A DNA stretch of 56,044 nt from Bacillota bacterium (GTDB lineage Bacteria; Bacillota; Bacilli; Alicyclobacillales; SLC66), in contig JAJZEE010000008.1 of assembly GCA_021805735.1 (NCBI GenBank), forward strand, positions 1 to 56,044. Reading direction: 5' to 3'. Below the pieces are notes generated by a model that saw only the letters and a program-made list of their open reading frames with translations, did not search any database and was not told the origin of the DNA. Made by a program: the position numbers and the translations under genes. Below are positions 45,730 to 54,367 of the stretch, one piece after another (position 1 is the first letter of the stretch; each line of letters begins with the position of its first letter).

Positions 45730-47052
45730 ATGTCGATGAACGCTCCCAATCGGGAAGAGGCCGCGCGAGCGCTGGATCGGCTACAAGTAACTCAGGCTCG
45801 GCACAAAGGCGGCCGGATGCGCCTGCTCTGGCTGTTGGTCGGGCCCGGCATTCTCGTCATGCTCGGCGAAAACGACGCTCCTTCCATGCTGTCCTATTCG
45901 GCAACCGGCTCGCAGTTTGGGATTGGATTCTTCATTCCGTTTGTCATTGTCACTTTTATGATGGCGTTCGTAGCGCAGGAGATCACCGTGCGCCTGGGTG
46001 CCGTGTCAAAGGCGGGCCACGCCGAACTCATCTATCGCCGCTTCGGTCGGTTTTGGGGCAACTTCGCCATGATCGACCTATTGCTGACCAATGTGCTGAC
46101 GCTGATCACGGAGTTCGTCGGCATTGTCGCGGGAGCCGGCTATTTTGGAATCCCCGATTACGCGGCGGTCGGCGGCGCGCTTATCGTGATGGCGCTGGCC
46201 TTTATGTCTCGCCGCTACTGGTCCTTCGAACGGATCGCGATGCTTTTGGCTCTGTGCAACCTCGTATTTGTGCCGGTGGCCCTGATGACGCATCCAAACT
46301 GGAACGCCATAGGAAAATCCCTGCTTGCCTGGGGGCCTTTGCCTGGCGGATTCGGCTCACACACGGCCATTATCCTGCTGTCTGACATTGGCGCGACGAT
46401 TACGCCGTGGATGCTGTTCTTTCAGCAAGGCGCGGTGAGCGACAAGGGCCTGTCAGTGCGCGATATTCCACAGGGGCGGATCGACACTGGCATCGGCGCC
46501 TTGCTCGCAGCCCTGGCCGCAGTGGCGTGCATCATCGCAACTTCTCCACTGTTTGTGCATCATATGAACGCCAGTCAATTTGGAGCGGCGCAATTTGCCC
46601 AGGCGCTGGCGCCCTACGTGGGCAGATTCGGCGGCGCGCTGTTTGCCTTTGGAATCCTCGAAGCAGGGCTTGTGGCCGCCATCGCCATCTCTACTTCTTC
46701 CGCCTACGCGTTTGGAGAAGTGACGCAAAGAGCACACAGCCTCAACCGATCCTTTAAAGAAGCAAAAGGCTTCTACCTCGTGCTCATCGCGATCGCCGCG
46801 ATCAGTGGAAGTGTCGTATTGATCCCAGGCTTTCCGCTCGAATTTGTGGTGCTGATTGTCAATGTGATCGCTGTTTTGACCATGCCGCCCGCCATTGGAT
46901 TTCTGTTGCTTCTCGTCAATGACCGGGAAATCATGGGCGACCACCGCAGCGGATGGTTTTTTAACAGCCTTGGTTTATTGGTCGGCGCGTTCGTCTCAGT
47001 GGCTGGATTGCTCTACGCGCTGACTGTGATTTTCCCCAGCCTGCACTTTTAG
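45730..47052 (+). CDS. NRAMP-related divalent metal transporter
   Basis: 440 aa, about 11 TM helices. GGGGGGA site eight nt before ATG 45730. TM1 reads G-P-G-I-L-V-M-L-G-E-N-D-A-P-S in place of the D-P-G-N of manganese transporters, and TM6 reads G-A-T-I-T-P-W-M-L-F-F-Q-Q instead of M-P-H. These match the NRAMP-related branch with D-D-P-S-type TM1 and S-P-Y-type TM6. Ion selectivity is therefore likely to differ from Mn/Fe; Mg is one candidate (inference). Followed by a single-TM protein in the same direction. Confidence 0.88.
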   Translation: MSMNAPNREEAARALDRLQVTQARHKGGRMRLLWLLVGPGILVMLGENDAPSMLSYSATGSQFGIGFFIPFVIVTFMMAFVAQEITVRLGAVSKAGHAELIYRRFGRFWGNFAMIDLLLTNVLTLITEFVGIVAGAGYFGIPDYAAVGGALIVMALAFMSRRYWSFERIAMLLALCNLVFVPVALMTHPNWNAIGKSLLAWGPLPGGFGSHTAIILLSDIGATITPWMLFFQQGAVSDKGLSVRDIPQGRIDTGIGALLAALAAVACIIATSPLFVHHMNASQFGAAQFAQALAPYVGRFGGALFAFGILEAGLVAAIAISTSSAYAFGEVTQRAHSLNRSFKEAKGFYLVLIAIAAISGSVVLIPGFPLEFVVLIVNVIAVLTMPPAIGFLLLLVNDREIMGDHRSGWFFNSLGLLVGAFVSVAGLLYALTVIFPSLHF

Positions 47053-47111
47053 ACGCTGACTCTGCGCAGACGCGCAACATCTCATGATTATAAATTCAGG
47101 AGGCGCAAAGG

Positions 47112-47357
47112 ATGGCGACCAATCAGATGGAACTTATGGACTCGACTGGACTCGGCAACCTCCGGTTGACTGACGTGTACGAACATCCGGTCCTGATCGA
47201 TCAAACACTAAAAGAGCACCAGGATTCGCAGGAAAGACTCCGGAGCCTCGGGCAACGCACGCTGACCCCATGGCTGACAACAGTGATATGGAGTTTGCGT
47301 GTATACGTCCTGTTCATGGTCGTCGTGGTGATCGTCAATATCGCGCAAAGAGTGTGA
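47112..47357 (+). CDS. Small single-TM protein downstream of the NRAMP-like gene
   Basis: 81 aa. Hydrophilic N-terminus (about 1-50, with H-P-V-L-I-D-Q-T-L-K-E-H) and one C-terminal TM helix (about 54-78). Strong AGGAGG eight nt before ATG, 59 bp after the transporter, no terminator between. Probably a membrane partner or regulator of the transporter; no family recognised. Confidence 0.72.
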   Translation: MATNQMELMDSTGLGNLRLTDVYEHPVLIDQTLKEHQDSQERLRSLGQRTLTPWLTTVIWSLRVYVLFMVVVVIVNIAQRV

Positions 47358-47424
47358 GCAATCCCGTGAATCACGACGGCGCGCCAGGCGCATCCTCCTC
47401 AGAGGAATCCGTTGCCGCTGCTCC

Positions 47425-48549
47425 CTACACTCGGTCAAAACGCTGTTGCTCTACTGTCCAGCGTTCCAGCCGCTCGCGACGGACGCGGGAACCCACCCCC
47501 GCCAGGGGCTCCACGGCCAGCCAGCCGGGGCGCGCAAAACGCACGGGCGGATCGATCACGTCTTCTGTAAAATAGCGCTCGCTGGGAGCCGTATCGCCCG
47601 GAAGCGTGAATCCTGACAGCGCCGTAAGAGCGATGTTGTGCAATCGGCCGATGCCCGTCTCGAGCATGCCCCCACACCACAGTTCAAGTCCCTCCGCCGC
47701 GCAAGCTTCGTGCACCCGGAGCGCTTCGCCAAACCCGCCAACGCGTCCAACTTTCAGGTTCACGATTCGGCAGGATCCCAGTTTGGCCGCCTTGTGCACA
47801 TCCTCGGCGCAACGAATACTTTCGTCAAGACAGATCGGAGTCTCCAGCGCCTCCTGCAGACAGGCGTGGTCGACAAGATCATCATGGGCGAGCGGTTGCT
47901 CGATCATCATCAAATTGAACGCGTCAAGTCGCTGCAAATGAGCCGCGTCCGCGAGGCGATAGGCGCTGTTGGCATCGGCCATCAGGGCGATATCGGGAAA
48001 TGCGTCGCGAATCGCGGCGAGCGGCTCAAGATCGTACCCCGGACGGACTTTCACCTTAACGCGGGCAAAGCCCTGCAGAAGATAGCCGCGAACTTTATGA
48101 ACCAGGGCTTCCGTCGATGCCTGCACGCCGACACTGATGCCAACGGGTATCTCGGTTCGTTGCGCGCCAAGCAGCGACGCGAGAGACGCCCCTGACTCCC
48201 GCGCAAAAGTGTCCCAGAGCGCCATCTCAATGGCCGCCTTCGCCATCCGATTGCCTCTGAAACGCTCCAATGTGGAACGAATCGACAAAAGATCAGCCAC
48301 GCTTTCAAACGATGCGTCGATGAGAGCGGGAACCATGAACTCCGCAAGCATATGCCACGCCGTACTGCTAGTCTCCTCCGTATACAGAGGCGCGCGGCCT
48401 GCCACGCACTCCGCATAGCCAACGGCGCCGCCTTCCGTCAGCACCTCCACAATGATCACGTCTTTCTCTGACTCAGTTCCGTACGATGCGACAAACGGTT
48501 CGATCATCGGCAAGCGCAGACGACGCAGAACGATACTCTGACAATTCAT
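47425..48549 (-). CDS. menC: o-Succinylbenzoate synthase / N-acylamino acid racemase family (MenC)
   Basis: 374 aa enolase superfamily. Catalytic K-x-K in V-K-V-K-V-R-P-G, metal ligands Asp in M-A-D-A-N-S-A-Y, Glu in I-E-Q-P-L and Asp in L-D-E-S, and second Lys in N-L-K-V-G-R-V-G-G. N-terminal P-F-x-x-S-Y-G-T and W-C-G-G-M-L-E-T-G-I-G-R are typical of the MenC2/NAAAR group, which catalyses OSB synthesis, racemisation or both. No men genes are nearby, so racemase function is possible. Confidence 0.88.
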   Translation of the reverse strand: MNCQSIVLRRLRLPMIEPFVASYGTESEKDVIIVEVLTEGGAVGYAECVAGRAPLYTEETSSTAWHMLAEFMVPALIDASFESVADLLSIRSTLERFRGNRMAKAAIEMALWDTFARESGASLASLLGAQRTEIPVGISVGVQASTEALVHKVRGYLLQGFARVKVKVRPGYDLEPLAAIRDAFPDIALMADANSAYRLADAAHLQRLDAFNLMMIEQPLAHDDLVDHACLQEALETPICLDESIRCAEDVHKAAKLGSCRIVNLKVGRVGGFGEALRVHEACAAEGLELWCGGMLETGIGRLHNIALTALSGFTLPGDTAPSERYFTEDVIDPPVRFARPGWLAVEPLAGVGSRVRRERLERWTVEQQRFDRV

Positions 48550-48659
48550 AATTCATGCTCTCCCTCCCATGACTGCGGCGTACCGGCGGGGTGCACAGGC
48601 CCGATACAGACCCGATGCGCAAGGTTGCGCCAGCGATAGTACTACCACCTCCTTGCGAT

Positions 48660-48687
48660 TTTATATCACAATCGCTCACGAGACCAA
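48660..48687 (-). promoter_or_regulatory. Promoter for menC
   Basis: TTGGTC (48682-48687), 16-bp spacer, TATAAA (48660-48665) on the minus strand. The leader is about 105 nt and contains an isolated AAGGAGGTGG at about 48645-48654 with no start codon behind it. Confidence 0.55.
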
Positions 48688-48765
48688 CCTCAATGCCTGA
48701 CATAGCCTGACCGACCCGTGGTTGCGAGGCAATGAAATTGCGCTTTCGGAATTAAAAAAAGTAGA

Positions 48766-48794
48766 TTGACTTTTCAGCGATAGTCTCGTACCAT
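48766..48794 (+). promoter_or_regulatory. Promoter of the LacI-type regulator and sugar operon
   Basis: TTGACT (48766-48771), 17-bp spacer, TACCAT (48789-48794). Confidence 0.6.
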
Positions 48795-48800
48795 AGTTTC

Positions 48801-48814
48801 TGAAAACGTTATCA
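48801..48814 (+). promoter_or_regulatory. cre-like / LacI-family operator
   Basis: TGAAAACGTTATCA fits the catabolite-response element consensus TGNAANCGNWWWCA at every fixed position and overlaps the expected transcript start. Either CcpA or the local LacI protein (whose family prefers such sites) could block transcription here. Confidence 0.7.
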
Positions 48815-48866
48815 TTTCCGCTTCTTCCTATGCAACCTCGCACCTCATGACGTGGAGGGATCCGAG

Positions 48867-49895
48867 ATGAAGGTCACGATCAAAACGGTCGCTGCACATG
48901 CTGGCGTATCCATCCCTACTGTGTCCCGCGTCTTAAACAGTCCTGATCTCGTTAACCCAGAGACCCGTATAAAGGTGCTTGATGCCGTAGCGGCGCTCGA
49001 TTACTATCCGAACGGACACGCAAGAGGACTTCGCCTTCAGCATGCAACCGCCGTCGGCGTCATGGTGCCGAAGCTGGACGATTTTTTCTTCAGCAGACTT
49101 TATCGGGGAATCTATGACACGGCGCTCAAGCATGGCTTGACGGTATTGCTATACGACGCCCAATCGGATCCGCAGCGAATCGTTGGCGGATTCTCCACAC
49201 TGAAGAGACAACAGAGTAGTGGAATCATTTTTTGCAGCGCCACTTTTCCAGCCCACTATTCCACCCTGACCGCACGACTCGGCATTCCCGTGGTTCTGGC
49301 TCTTACGGAAAGCGAACAGCATGACATCCCTGCGTTTAAAGTGGATGACGTGCGGGCCGCGTTCGATGCAGTCGCCTATCTGATCACACGAGGCCATCGG
49401 TCAATCGGAGTCATAGCAGGCCCGCTGCGCGATCCGGGCGCTGGACCAGAGCGCTTTCAGGGATACAAGCTCGCCCTCTCTCACTATCAACTGCCGTTTT
49501 CTGACGAACATGTAGCCTTCGGAGCATTTCGCTATGAACATGGGTACGCGGCGATGACAGAGCTGCTTCTACACCGCGCCAACACCCATATCACTGCCGT
49601 TTTTGCGGCCAGTGACGAAATGGCCATCGGCGCCATGCGCTGCATTCATGACCACGGGCTGCAAGTACCGGATGATATTTCGGTGATTGGCTATGACGAT
49701 GTCGTCCTAGCGAACATGATCACGCCAAAACTGACGACAATCGCGCAGCCCTTGGAGGAAATCGGCAGAATGGCCGTACATTCGCTCGTAGCGGCAATTT
49801 CGGAAGGCCAACTTCCCGATTCTAAAACCCATTACATGGCACACTCCCTGGTTCCCAGAGAGTCCGTGAAATCGCTGCCCTACGACACGTCGTAG
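48867..49895 (+). CDS. LacI/GalR-family transcriptional regulator
   Basis: 342 aa from ATG 48867 (GGAGGG eight nt upstream). N-terminal HTH T-I-K-T-V-A-A-H-A-G-V-S-I-P-T-V-S-R-V-L-N (residues 4-24), hinge R-G-L-R-L-Q, then a periplasmic-binding-like sugar domain ending in D-D-I-S-V-I-G-Y-D-D. It is the first gene of a plus-strand cluster with a sugar ABC transporter 55 bp downstream, so it probably controls that transporter and itself. Confidence 0.95.
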   Translation: MKVTIKTVAAHAGVSIPTVSRVLNSPDLVNPETRIKVLDAVAALDYYPNGHARGLRLQHATAVGVMVPKLDDFFFSRLYRGIYDTALKHGLTVLLYDAQSDPQRIVGGFSTLKRQQSSGIIFCSATFPAHYSTLTARLGIPVVLALTESEQHDIPAFKVDDVRAAFDAVAYLITRGHRSIGVIAGPLRDPGAGPERFQGYKLALSHYQLPFSDEHVAFGAFRYEHGYAAMTELLLHRANTHITAVFAASDEMAIGAMRCIHDHGLQVPDDISVIGYDDVVLANMITPKLTTIAQPLEEIGRMAVHSLVAAISEGQLPDSKTHYMAHSLVPRESVKSLPYDTS

Positions 49896-49950
49896 GGCAG
49901 GCGCTGAAGGTCGCCGGCACAATCCACAAACAAAGAGGGGGATTCACACA

Positions 49951-51246
49951 ATGAAAAGAACCACCATCACCGCGCTGGCGGTGTTGTCAGCGGGAGCGGT
50001 GCTGAGCGCAGGCCTGACACCGGCATTTGCATCGTCGACCAAGCGGGCCCCACAAGTTACGACAATTGTTTGGGCCTCAGGAACGATTTCCGGTAATGGC
50101 CTTAGAAAGGACATGGTCAGTCAGTTCGAGAAACTGCACCCCAACATTCATGTAACCATTACACAGGAAGCGACCAACACAGACACGACCCGCGCCCAGC
50201 TTACCACGCAAATCAGCGGTGGCGCGACAACGCCTGATGTTTTTATGGGTGATGTGATCTGGCCTGGTCAGTTCGGGTCGGAGCATCTCGCCTTGCCACT
50301 CAGCCAACACATGCCAAAATCGTTCTTTAGCCGCTTTGCGCCCGGTCTCGTGGCGGGTGCATCGTACAAAGGGGTCGTTTATGCAGCTCCCTTCTTCCAG
50401 GATTCAGGTTTCCTTTATTACCGCAAAGACCTGCTGGCCAAAGCCCATTTGCCAGTTCCCAGAACATGGCAACAACTTAAGAGTGACTCGCTCGTGCTTC
50501 AGCACAAGCACATGGTGAAATATGGGTTTGTATGGCAGGGCGCCTCCTACGAGGGCCTCACCTGTGACTGGATGGAATACCTCACAGACGCTGGCGGACA
50601 GGTGTTCAACAGCGCCGGAAAAGCCGTGATGAATTCCCCGCAGGCCGTGAAAGCCCTGACTTTCATGCGTTCTCTGATCACAAGCGGCGTCACGCCAAAG
50701 GCTGTCATTACCATGCAGGAACCGCAGGCCATGAATGCGTTCAACGATGGGCAAGCGGCATTCCTCAGAAACTGGGACTATGCCTGGACTAACTCGCAAA
50801 CCAAAGGCCAGTCCACGGTAATCGGGAAAGTCGGCGTAGTGCCTCTGCCCACTTTCGCAGGTAATGCCGGAACCGGATATGCCACCATTGGAGGCTGGGA
50901 TCTGTACGTCAATCCACACAGCAAGCATTTGCAGGCCGACCTGACTTTCATCAACTGGATGACTGGCGTTCAGGCGCAGACCATTCTCGCGACCAAAGCT
51001 TCCGAGATTCCCACCAATGCGGCCGTGCAGAGTAATCCGCGCGTTCGCAAGCTGAACCCTGTGCTCTCGATCGTCTCCAAGACACATCTGATCGCGCGTC
51101 CGAGTCAAACGCCGAAGTACGCCGCTGTTTCGCAGGCCATTTACTCCAACATCAATGCTGCATTGGCCGGACAAACGAGCATAAAACAGGCCTTGCAAAC
51201 TGCGAATAGTCAAATTTCACAAGCAATGAGTTCCTCTGGTCTGTAG
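49951..51246 (+). CDS. Sugar ABC transporter substrate-binding protein
   Basis: 431 aa, SBP cluster D (maltose/trehalose type). Signal peptide (about 1-28) ends in P-A-F-A-S-S, a type I cleavage site; there is no lipobox Cys, unusual for a Gram-positive binding protein. Family features: I-V-W-A-S-G start of the mature domain, T-T-P-D-V-F-M-G-D, Y-A-A-P-F-F-Q-D-S-G-F-L-Y-Y-R-K-D-L, and G-G-W-D-L-Y-V. SD GAGGGGGATT. Ligand probably an oligosaccharide; not determinable here. Confidence 0.92.
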   Translation: MKRTTITALAVLSAGAVLSAGLTPAFASSTKRAPQVTTIVWASGTISGNGLRKDMVSQFEKLHPNIHVTITQEATNTDTTRAQLTTQISGGATTPDVFMGDVIWPGQFGSEHLALPLSQHMPKSFFSRFAPGLVAGASYKGVVYAAPFFQDSGFLYYRKDLLAKAHLPVPRTWQQLKSDSLVLQHKHMVKYGFVWQGASYEGLTCDWMEYLTDAGGQVFNSAGKAVMNSPQAVKALTFMRSLITSGVTPKAVITMQEPQAMNAFNDGQAAFLRNWDYAWTNSQTKGQSTVIGKVGVVPLPTFAGNAGTGYATIGGWDLYVNPHSKHLQADLTFINWMTGVQAQTILATKASEIPTNAAVQSNPRVRKLNPVLSIVSKTHLIARPSQTPKYAAVSQAIYSNINAALAGQTSIKQALQTANSQISQAMSSSGL

Positions 51247-51267
51247 AGTTTCGATCCTTAAAACCAT

Positions 51268-51302
51268 ATGACAGGCAGGGCGCGGTTGACCCTGCCTGTC
51301 AT
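51268..51302 (+). repeat. Perfect 13-bp intercistronic hairpin
   Basis: Arms 51268-51280 and 51290-51302 pair over 13 bp around a nine-nt loop. No U-run follows, and the permease SD is only nine nt away. It most likely protects the upstream binding-protein mRNA from 3' decay or lets some polymerase stop, giving more binding protein than permease (inference). Confidence 0.85.
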
Positions 51303-51322
51303 CCTACGAACGGAGGGCTCGT

Positions 51323-52228
51323 ATGCGTCTAAGCAAGCTCGAACGAAAGTCTGCCATTGCCGGGTATGCGATGCTTTCCCCCGCCATGCTCGTGATCGCC
51401 CTGGTGACCATTTTTCCAATCGGATATTCCATTTGGATGAGCATGAATACCATCAATTCCACCTTCACAGGATTTCAGTTTACGTTTTCCGGCTTTACCA
51501 ACTACAATATCGTGTTTCAAAGCTCCCTGTTCTGGCAGGCGCTCTGGTTTACGACGATGTATGCGGCCGTCACGGTCATCATTGAACTCGTCTTAGGCCT
51601 CCTGGTAGCCCTGGCGCTCAATCAGCCAATTCGTGGTCGCGGACTTGCCATTGCCGTGATGCTCATTCCCTGGACGCTGATCACTGTCATTTCGGCTCAA
51701 ATGTGGGGCTACATCTACAATGGCATCTACGGGGTATTAAACTATCTCCTAATGAGTATACACATCATCAACGCGCCTTTTCTTTGGTTGGGTTCGCCTG
51801 TATCCGCTACGATTTCCATGATGATGGCAGATATATGGAAGACAACTCCGTTTGTCACGATGATTTTGCTGGCAGGTTTGCAATTGATCCCCTCCGAACT
51901 CTATGAAGCCGCCAAGATCGATGGGTCGTCGGCCTGGAACAGTTTTTGGCACGTCACGTTTCCACTCTTGCGACCGAGCCTGGGACTTGCGGCCCTGTTT
52001 CGCATCCTGCAGGCTTTCGGTTTGTTTGACCTGCCGTTCGTGTTGACTGGCGGCGGCCCGGGAACGAGCACCATGTCGATCGCCATGGTCGCCTATAAGG
52101 CCATATTTAACGACGGCGCCTTTGGTCCGGGAACGGCTGTGGCCGTGTTGACTGTCGCGCTGGTCATTTTGCTGGCGGTAGGGTCGCTGAAAGCGTTGCG
52201 TACGCAAGTGGGAGAGATCGACACATGA
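51323..52228 (+). CDS. Sugar ABC transporter permease, MalF type
   Basis: 301 aa, six TM helices. EAA loop E-L-Y-E-A-A-K-I-D-G-S-S-A-W near residue 193, with F-P-L-L-R-P-S-L after it, contacts the ATPase. GGAGGG seven nt before the ATG. Overlaps the next permease by 4 nt (ATGA). Confidence 0.95.
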   Translation: MRLSKLERKSAIAGYAMLSPAMLVIALVTIFPIGYSIWMSMNTINSTFTGFQFTFSGFTNYNIVFQSSLFWQALWFTTMYAAVTVIIELVLGLLVALALNQPIRGRGLAIAVMLIPWTLITVISAQMWGYIYNGIYGVLNYLLMSIHIINAPFLWLGSPVSATISMMMADIWKTTPFVTMILLAGLQLIPSELYEAAKIDGSSAWNSFWHVTFPLLRPSLGLAALFRILQAFGLFDLPFVLTGGGPGTSTMSIAMVAYKAIFNDGAFGPGTAVAVLTVALVILLAVGSLKALRTQVGEIDT

Positions 52229-53067
52229 AACGCAGAACTTCGAGGATCAGGATCCGCAAACTCATTGGATACATTGTACTGTTGGGCATGCTTTTGATCA
52301 TTGTGGCGCCATTTTACTGGATGGTCGCAACATCGCTGAAGGGAAATCTGTCCATCGGCAATTTTCCTCCGACCCTGTATCCCCACCATCCGACTTTTTA
52401 CCATTATCAACGCGCCTTTACAACGTACAGCTTCGGAGTATATTTCCGCAACAGCGTGATTGTGTCAGTAATTGCCACCGTGGTCGTCGTCATCCTGGCC
52501 GCGCTGGCCAGTTACGCGATCGCCAGGCTGCCCATCCGTGGAAAAGCGCCGATCATGGTCTTTTTGCTGGCAATTTCCACATTTCCGCAGGTCGCGGTCA
52601 TCTCTCCCCTGTTTTTGATCTTGCAGCGTCTCGGCTGGCTTGACAGTTATCAAGCCCTCATCATTCCTTATGTCGCCTTCAACCTGCCCTTTGCCATTTG
52701 GGTCATGCGCACGTACTTTGCTGGCATTCCCAAGGAGTTAGATGAAGCGGCCAGAGTGGACGGTGCGGGGGTTCTAACGACAGTCTTTCGGGTCATCATG
52801 CCCCTCGCAACGCCTGGTCTATTTACAGGGGGCATTTTTACATTCGTCGCTTGCTGGACAGAGTTCTTCTTTGCCCTTGTGTTTAACAGCAGTCAGAGCT
52901 TCCGCACCATTCCCGTTGGCATAGCCCTGTTTTCCGGCCAGTTCACCATTCCCTATGGCACGATCTTCGCTGGATCGACTGTCGCTGTCCTTCCCATTGT
53001 TTTGCTGGTACTGATGTTCCAAAAATGGGTTGTGGCGGGGCTCACCGCAGGAGCCGTCAAGGGCTGA
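52225..53067 (+). CDS. Sugar ABC transporter permease, MalG type
   Basis: 280 aa, six TM helices. EAA loop E-L-D-E-A-A-R-V-D-G-A near residue 172, then M-P-L-A-T-P-G-L. Coupled to the MalF-type gene. No ATPase gene follows in the window, so a shared MsmX/MalK-type ATPase encoded elsewhere is expected, as known for many Bacilli sugar importers. Confidence 0.95.
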   Translation: MKRRTSRIRIRKLIGYIVLLGMLLIIVAPFYWMVATSLKGNLSIGNFPPTLYPHHPTFYHYQRAFTTYSFGVYFRNSVIVSVIATVVVVILAALASYAIARLPIRGKAPIMVFLLAISTFPQVAVISPLFLILQRLGWLDSYQALIIPYVAFNLPFAIWVMRTYFAGIPKELDEAARVDGAGVLTTVFRVIMPLATPGLFTGGIFTFVACWTEFFFALVFNSSQSFRTIPVGIALFSGQFTIPYGTIFAGSTVAVLPIVLLVLMFQKWVVAGLTAGAVKG

Positions 53068-53115
53068 AAGATCGACCCGCTTCAAGACAAACTTCATGAC
53101 AATAAGATAATTGCA

Positions 53116-53135
53116 AGAGCGCTGGAAGGCGCTCT
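53116..53135 (+). terminator. Possible weak terminator after the sugar permeases
   Basis: AGAGCGC and GCGCTCT arms (7 bp) with a six-nt loop, followed by ATTTC, so only a short U-run. Confidence 0.4.
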
Positions 53136-53256
53136 ATTTCACGTGCAGTCGATGGTTCCAGTCCTCCACATGTGTTCCCTTGACCTGAGTGCCACGGGCG
53201 CGCTAGTGTGATAGGAAACACATAGCGATGACTTTTTGGGGGGAGACACTCATTGT

Positions 53257-54324
53257 ATGGATACTTCGATTCCGGACGTATATAACCGCGACTTGCGCCC
53301 AAAGCGCGGCGCGAGTGTGACGGCGGGGCTGGTCAGCGCCCTGGCCGTCTCGACGATCCTCTCGGGTTGCGGCGCATCATCGGCAGGCGCACACCCTGCA
53401 GCTGCGCCAATGGCCGCAACCGCGAGTCATCGCCTTTCCGGCACAGCCAGTGTTGCTTACGCAGGTTCCTTGCAACTGGTCAATGACCAGTTTGTAGCGC
53501 CAGCCTTTTCTGCAGCCACTGGTCTCTCCTATCGCGGACGCGGCGGCGGTTCCTTCGGAATGGCCCATCTGATCACGAGCGGCCAAATCAGGCCCAATGT
53601 GTTCGAGAGTATCGGCACAGCGCCGATTCGCATACTGATGCCCCGATTTACGAACTGGGCCGTAGGGTTTGCCAGCGCCCCACTCGTCATCGCCTATTCG
53701 CCAGCGAGTCCATTTGCCGCCGAGTTCAAGGCAATCGCCGCAGGCAAGCGGCCGATGAAGGATCTCTTCACCCTGATGGAGAACTCCCGGTTTCATCTCG
53801 GTCGCACCAACCCAAACACGGACCCACAGGGTCAGGCGTTTGTCATGATGCTGGCATTGGCGGACCGCTACTATCACTTGCCAAAGGGAACTGCCGCCAG
53901 AATCCTGGGAGGCGTGAACAATCCGAATCAGATTTTTGCGGAAGAAGCCATTCTGTCACGGTTGCAGGCGGGTCAGCTTGACGCCTCAAGCGCCTTTTTG
54001 CCCGAGGCGGCGCAGCGTCACCTGCCCTATATCGCCCTGCCTGCAGCCGTCAATCTCGGCGATCCAGCAGACGCGCGGACCTATGCCCAGGCAGACGTTA
54101 CCCTCAAGGGCGGCAAGAGAGCGGTTGGCGCCCCGCTTGAAATCTACATCACCAGTGTGTCGGGCGCACCGAATCAAGGCGCTGGCCAGAGATTTATTGC
54201 CTACATGCTCTCAAAGCCTGGTCGGACGCTCTACCAGCAGGAAGGATACACGTTGACAGCTCCCGTGTTTTTTGGCAATCGATCATCCATTCCACGGTCC
54301 ATACTCGCCGTGGCCAAGCAGTGA
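53257..54324 (+). CDS. WtpA/ModA-type substrate-binding lipoprotein
   Basis: 355 aa. Lipoprotein signal peptide with L-S-G-C lipobox near residue 38. Mature part has the tungstate/molybdate-binding layout: V-A-Y-A-G-S-L at the first strand, G-G-G-S-F-G, W-A-V-G-F-A-S-A-P-L-V-I-A-Y-S-P, and the strongly typical L-G-R-T-N-P-N-T-D-P-Q-G-Q-A-F. No permease or ATPase gene is next to it. It could bind another oxyanion or organic acid. ATG 53257 has GGGGGGAG 11 nt upstream; 190 bp after the sugar permease gene. Confidence 0.85.
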   Translation: MDTSIPDVYNRDLRPKRGASVTAGLVSALAVSTILSGCGASSAGAHPAAAPMAATASHRLSGTASVAYAGSLQLVNDQFVAPAFSAATGLSYRGRGGGSFGMAHLITSGQIRPNVFESIGTAPIRILMPRFTNWAVGFASAPLVIAYSPASPFAAEFKAIAAGKRPMKDLFTLMENSRFHLGRTNPNTDPQGQAFVMMLALADRYYHLPKGTAARILGGVNNPNQIFAEEAILSRLQAGQLDASSAFLPEAAQRHLPYIALPAAVNLGDPADARTYAQADVTLKGGKRAVGAPLEIYITSVSGAPNQGAGQRFIAYMLSKPGRTLYQQEGYTLTAPVFFGNRSSIPRSILAVAKQ

Positions 54325-54367
54325 GCAGGCGCTCGCCGCGCACGTGCAGTTGTGGGCGGACTTTCCA

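Noticed and set aside
45666-46385. 239-codon plus-strand frame
   Set aside because: It overlaps the NRAMP-like gene in another frame; Arg/Gly/Ser-rich without family features.
48645-48654. AAGGAGGTGG as a leader-gene SD or T-box before menC
   Set aside because: No start codon follows at usable distance and the ACCGCG part of a T-box is missing.
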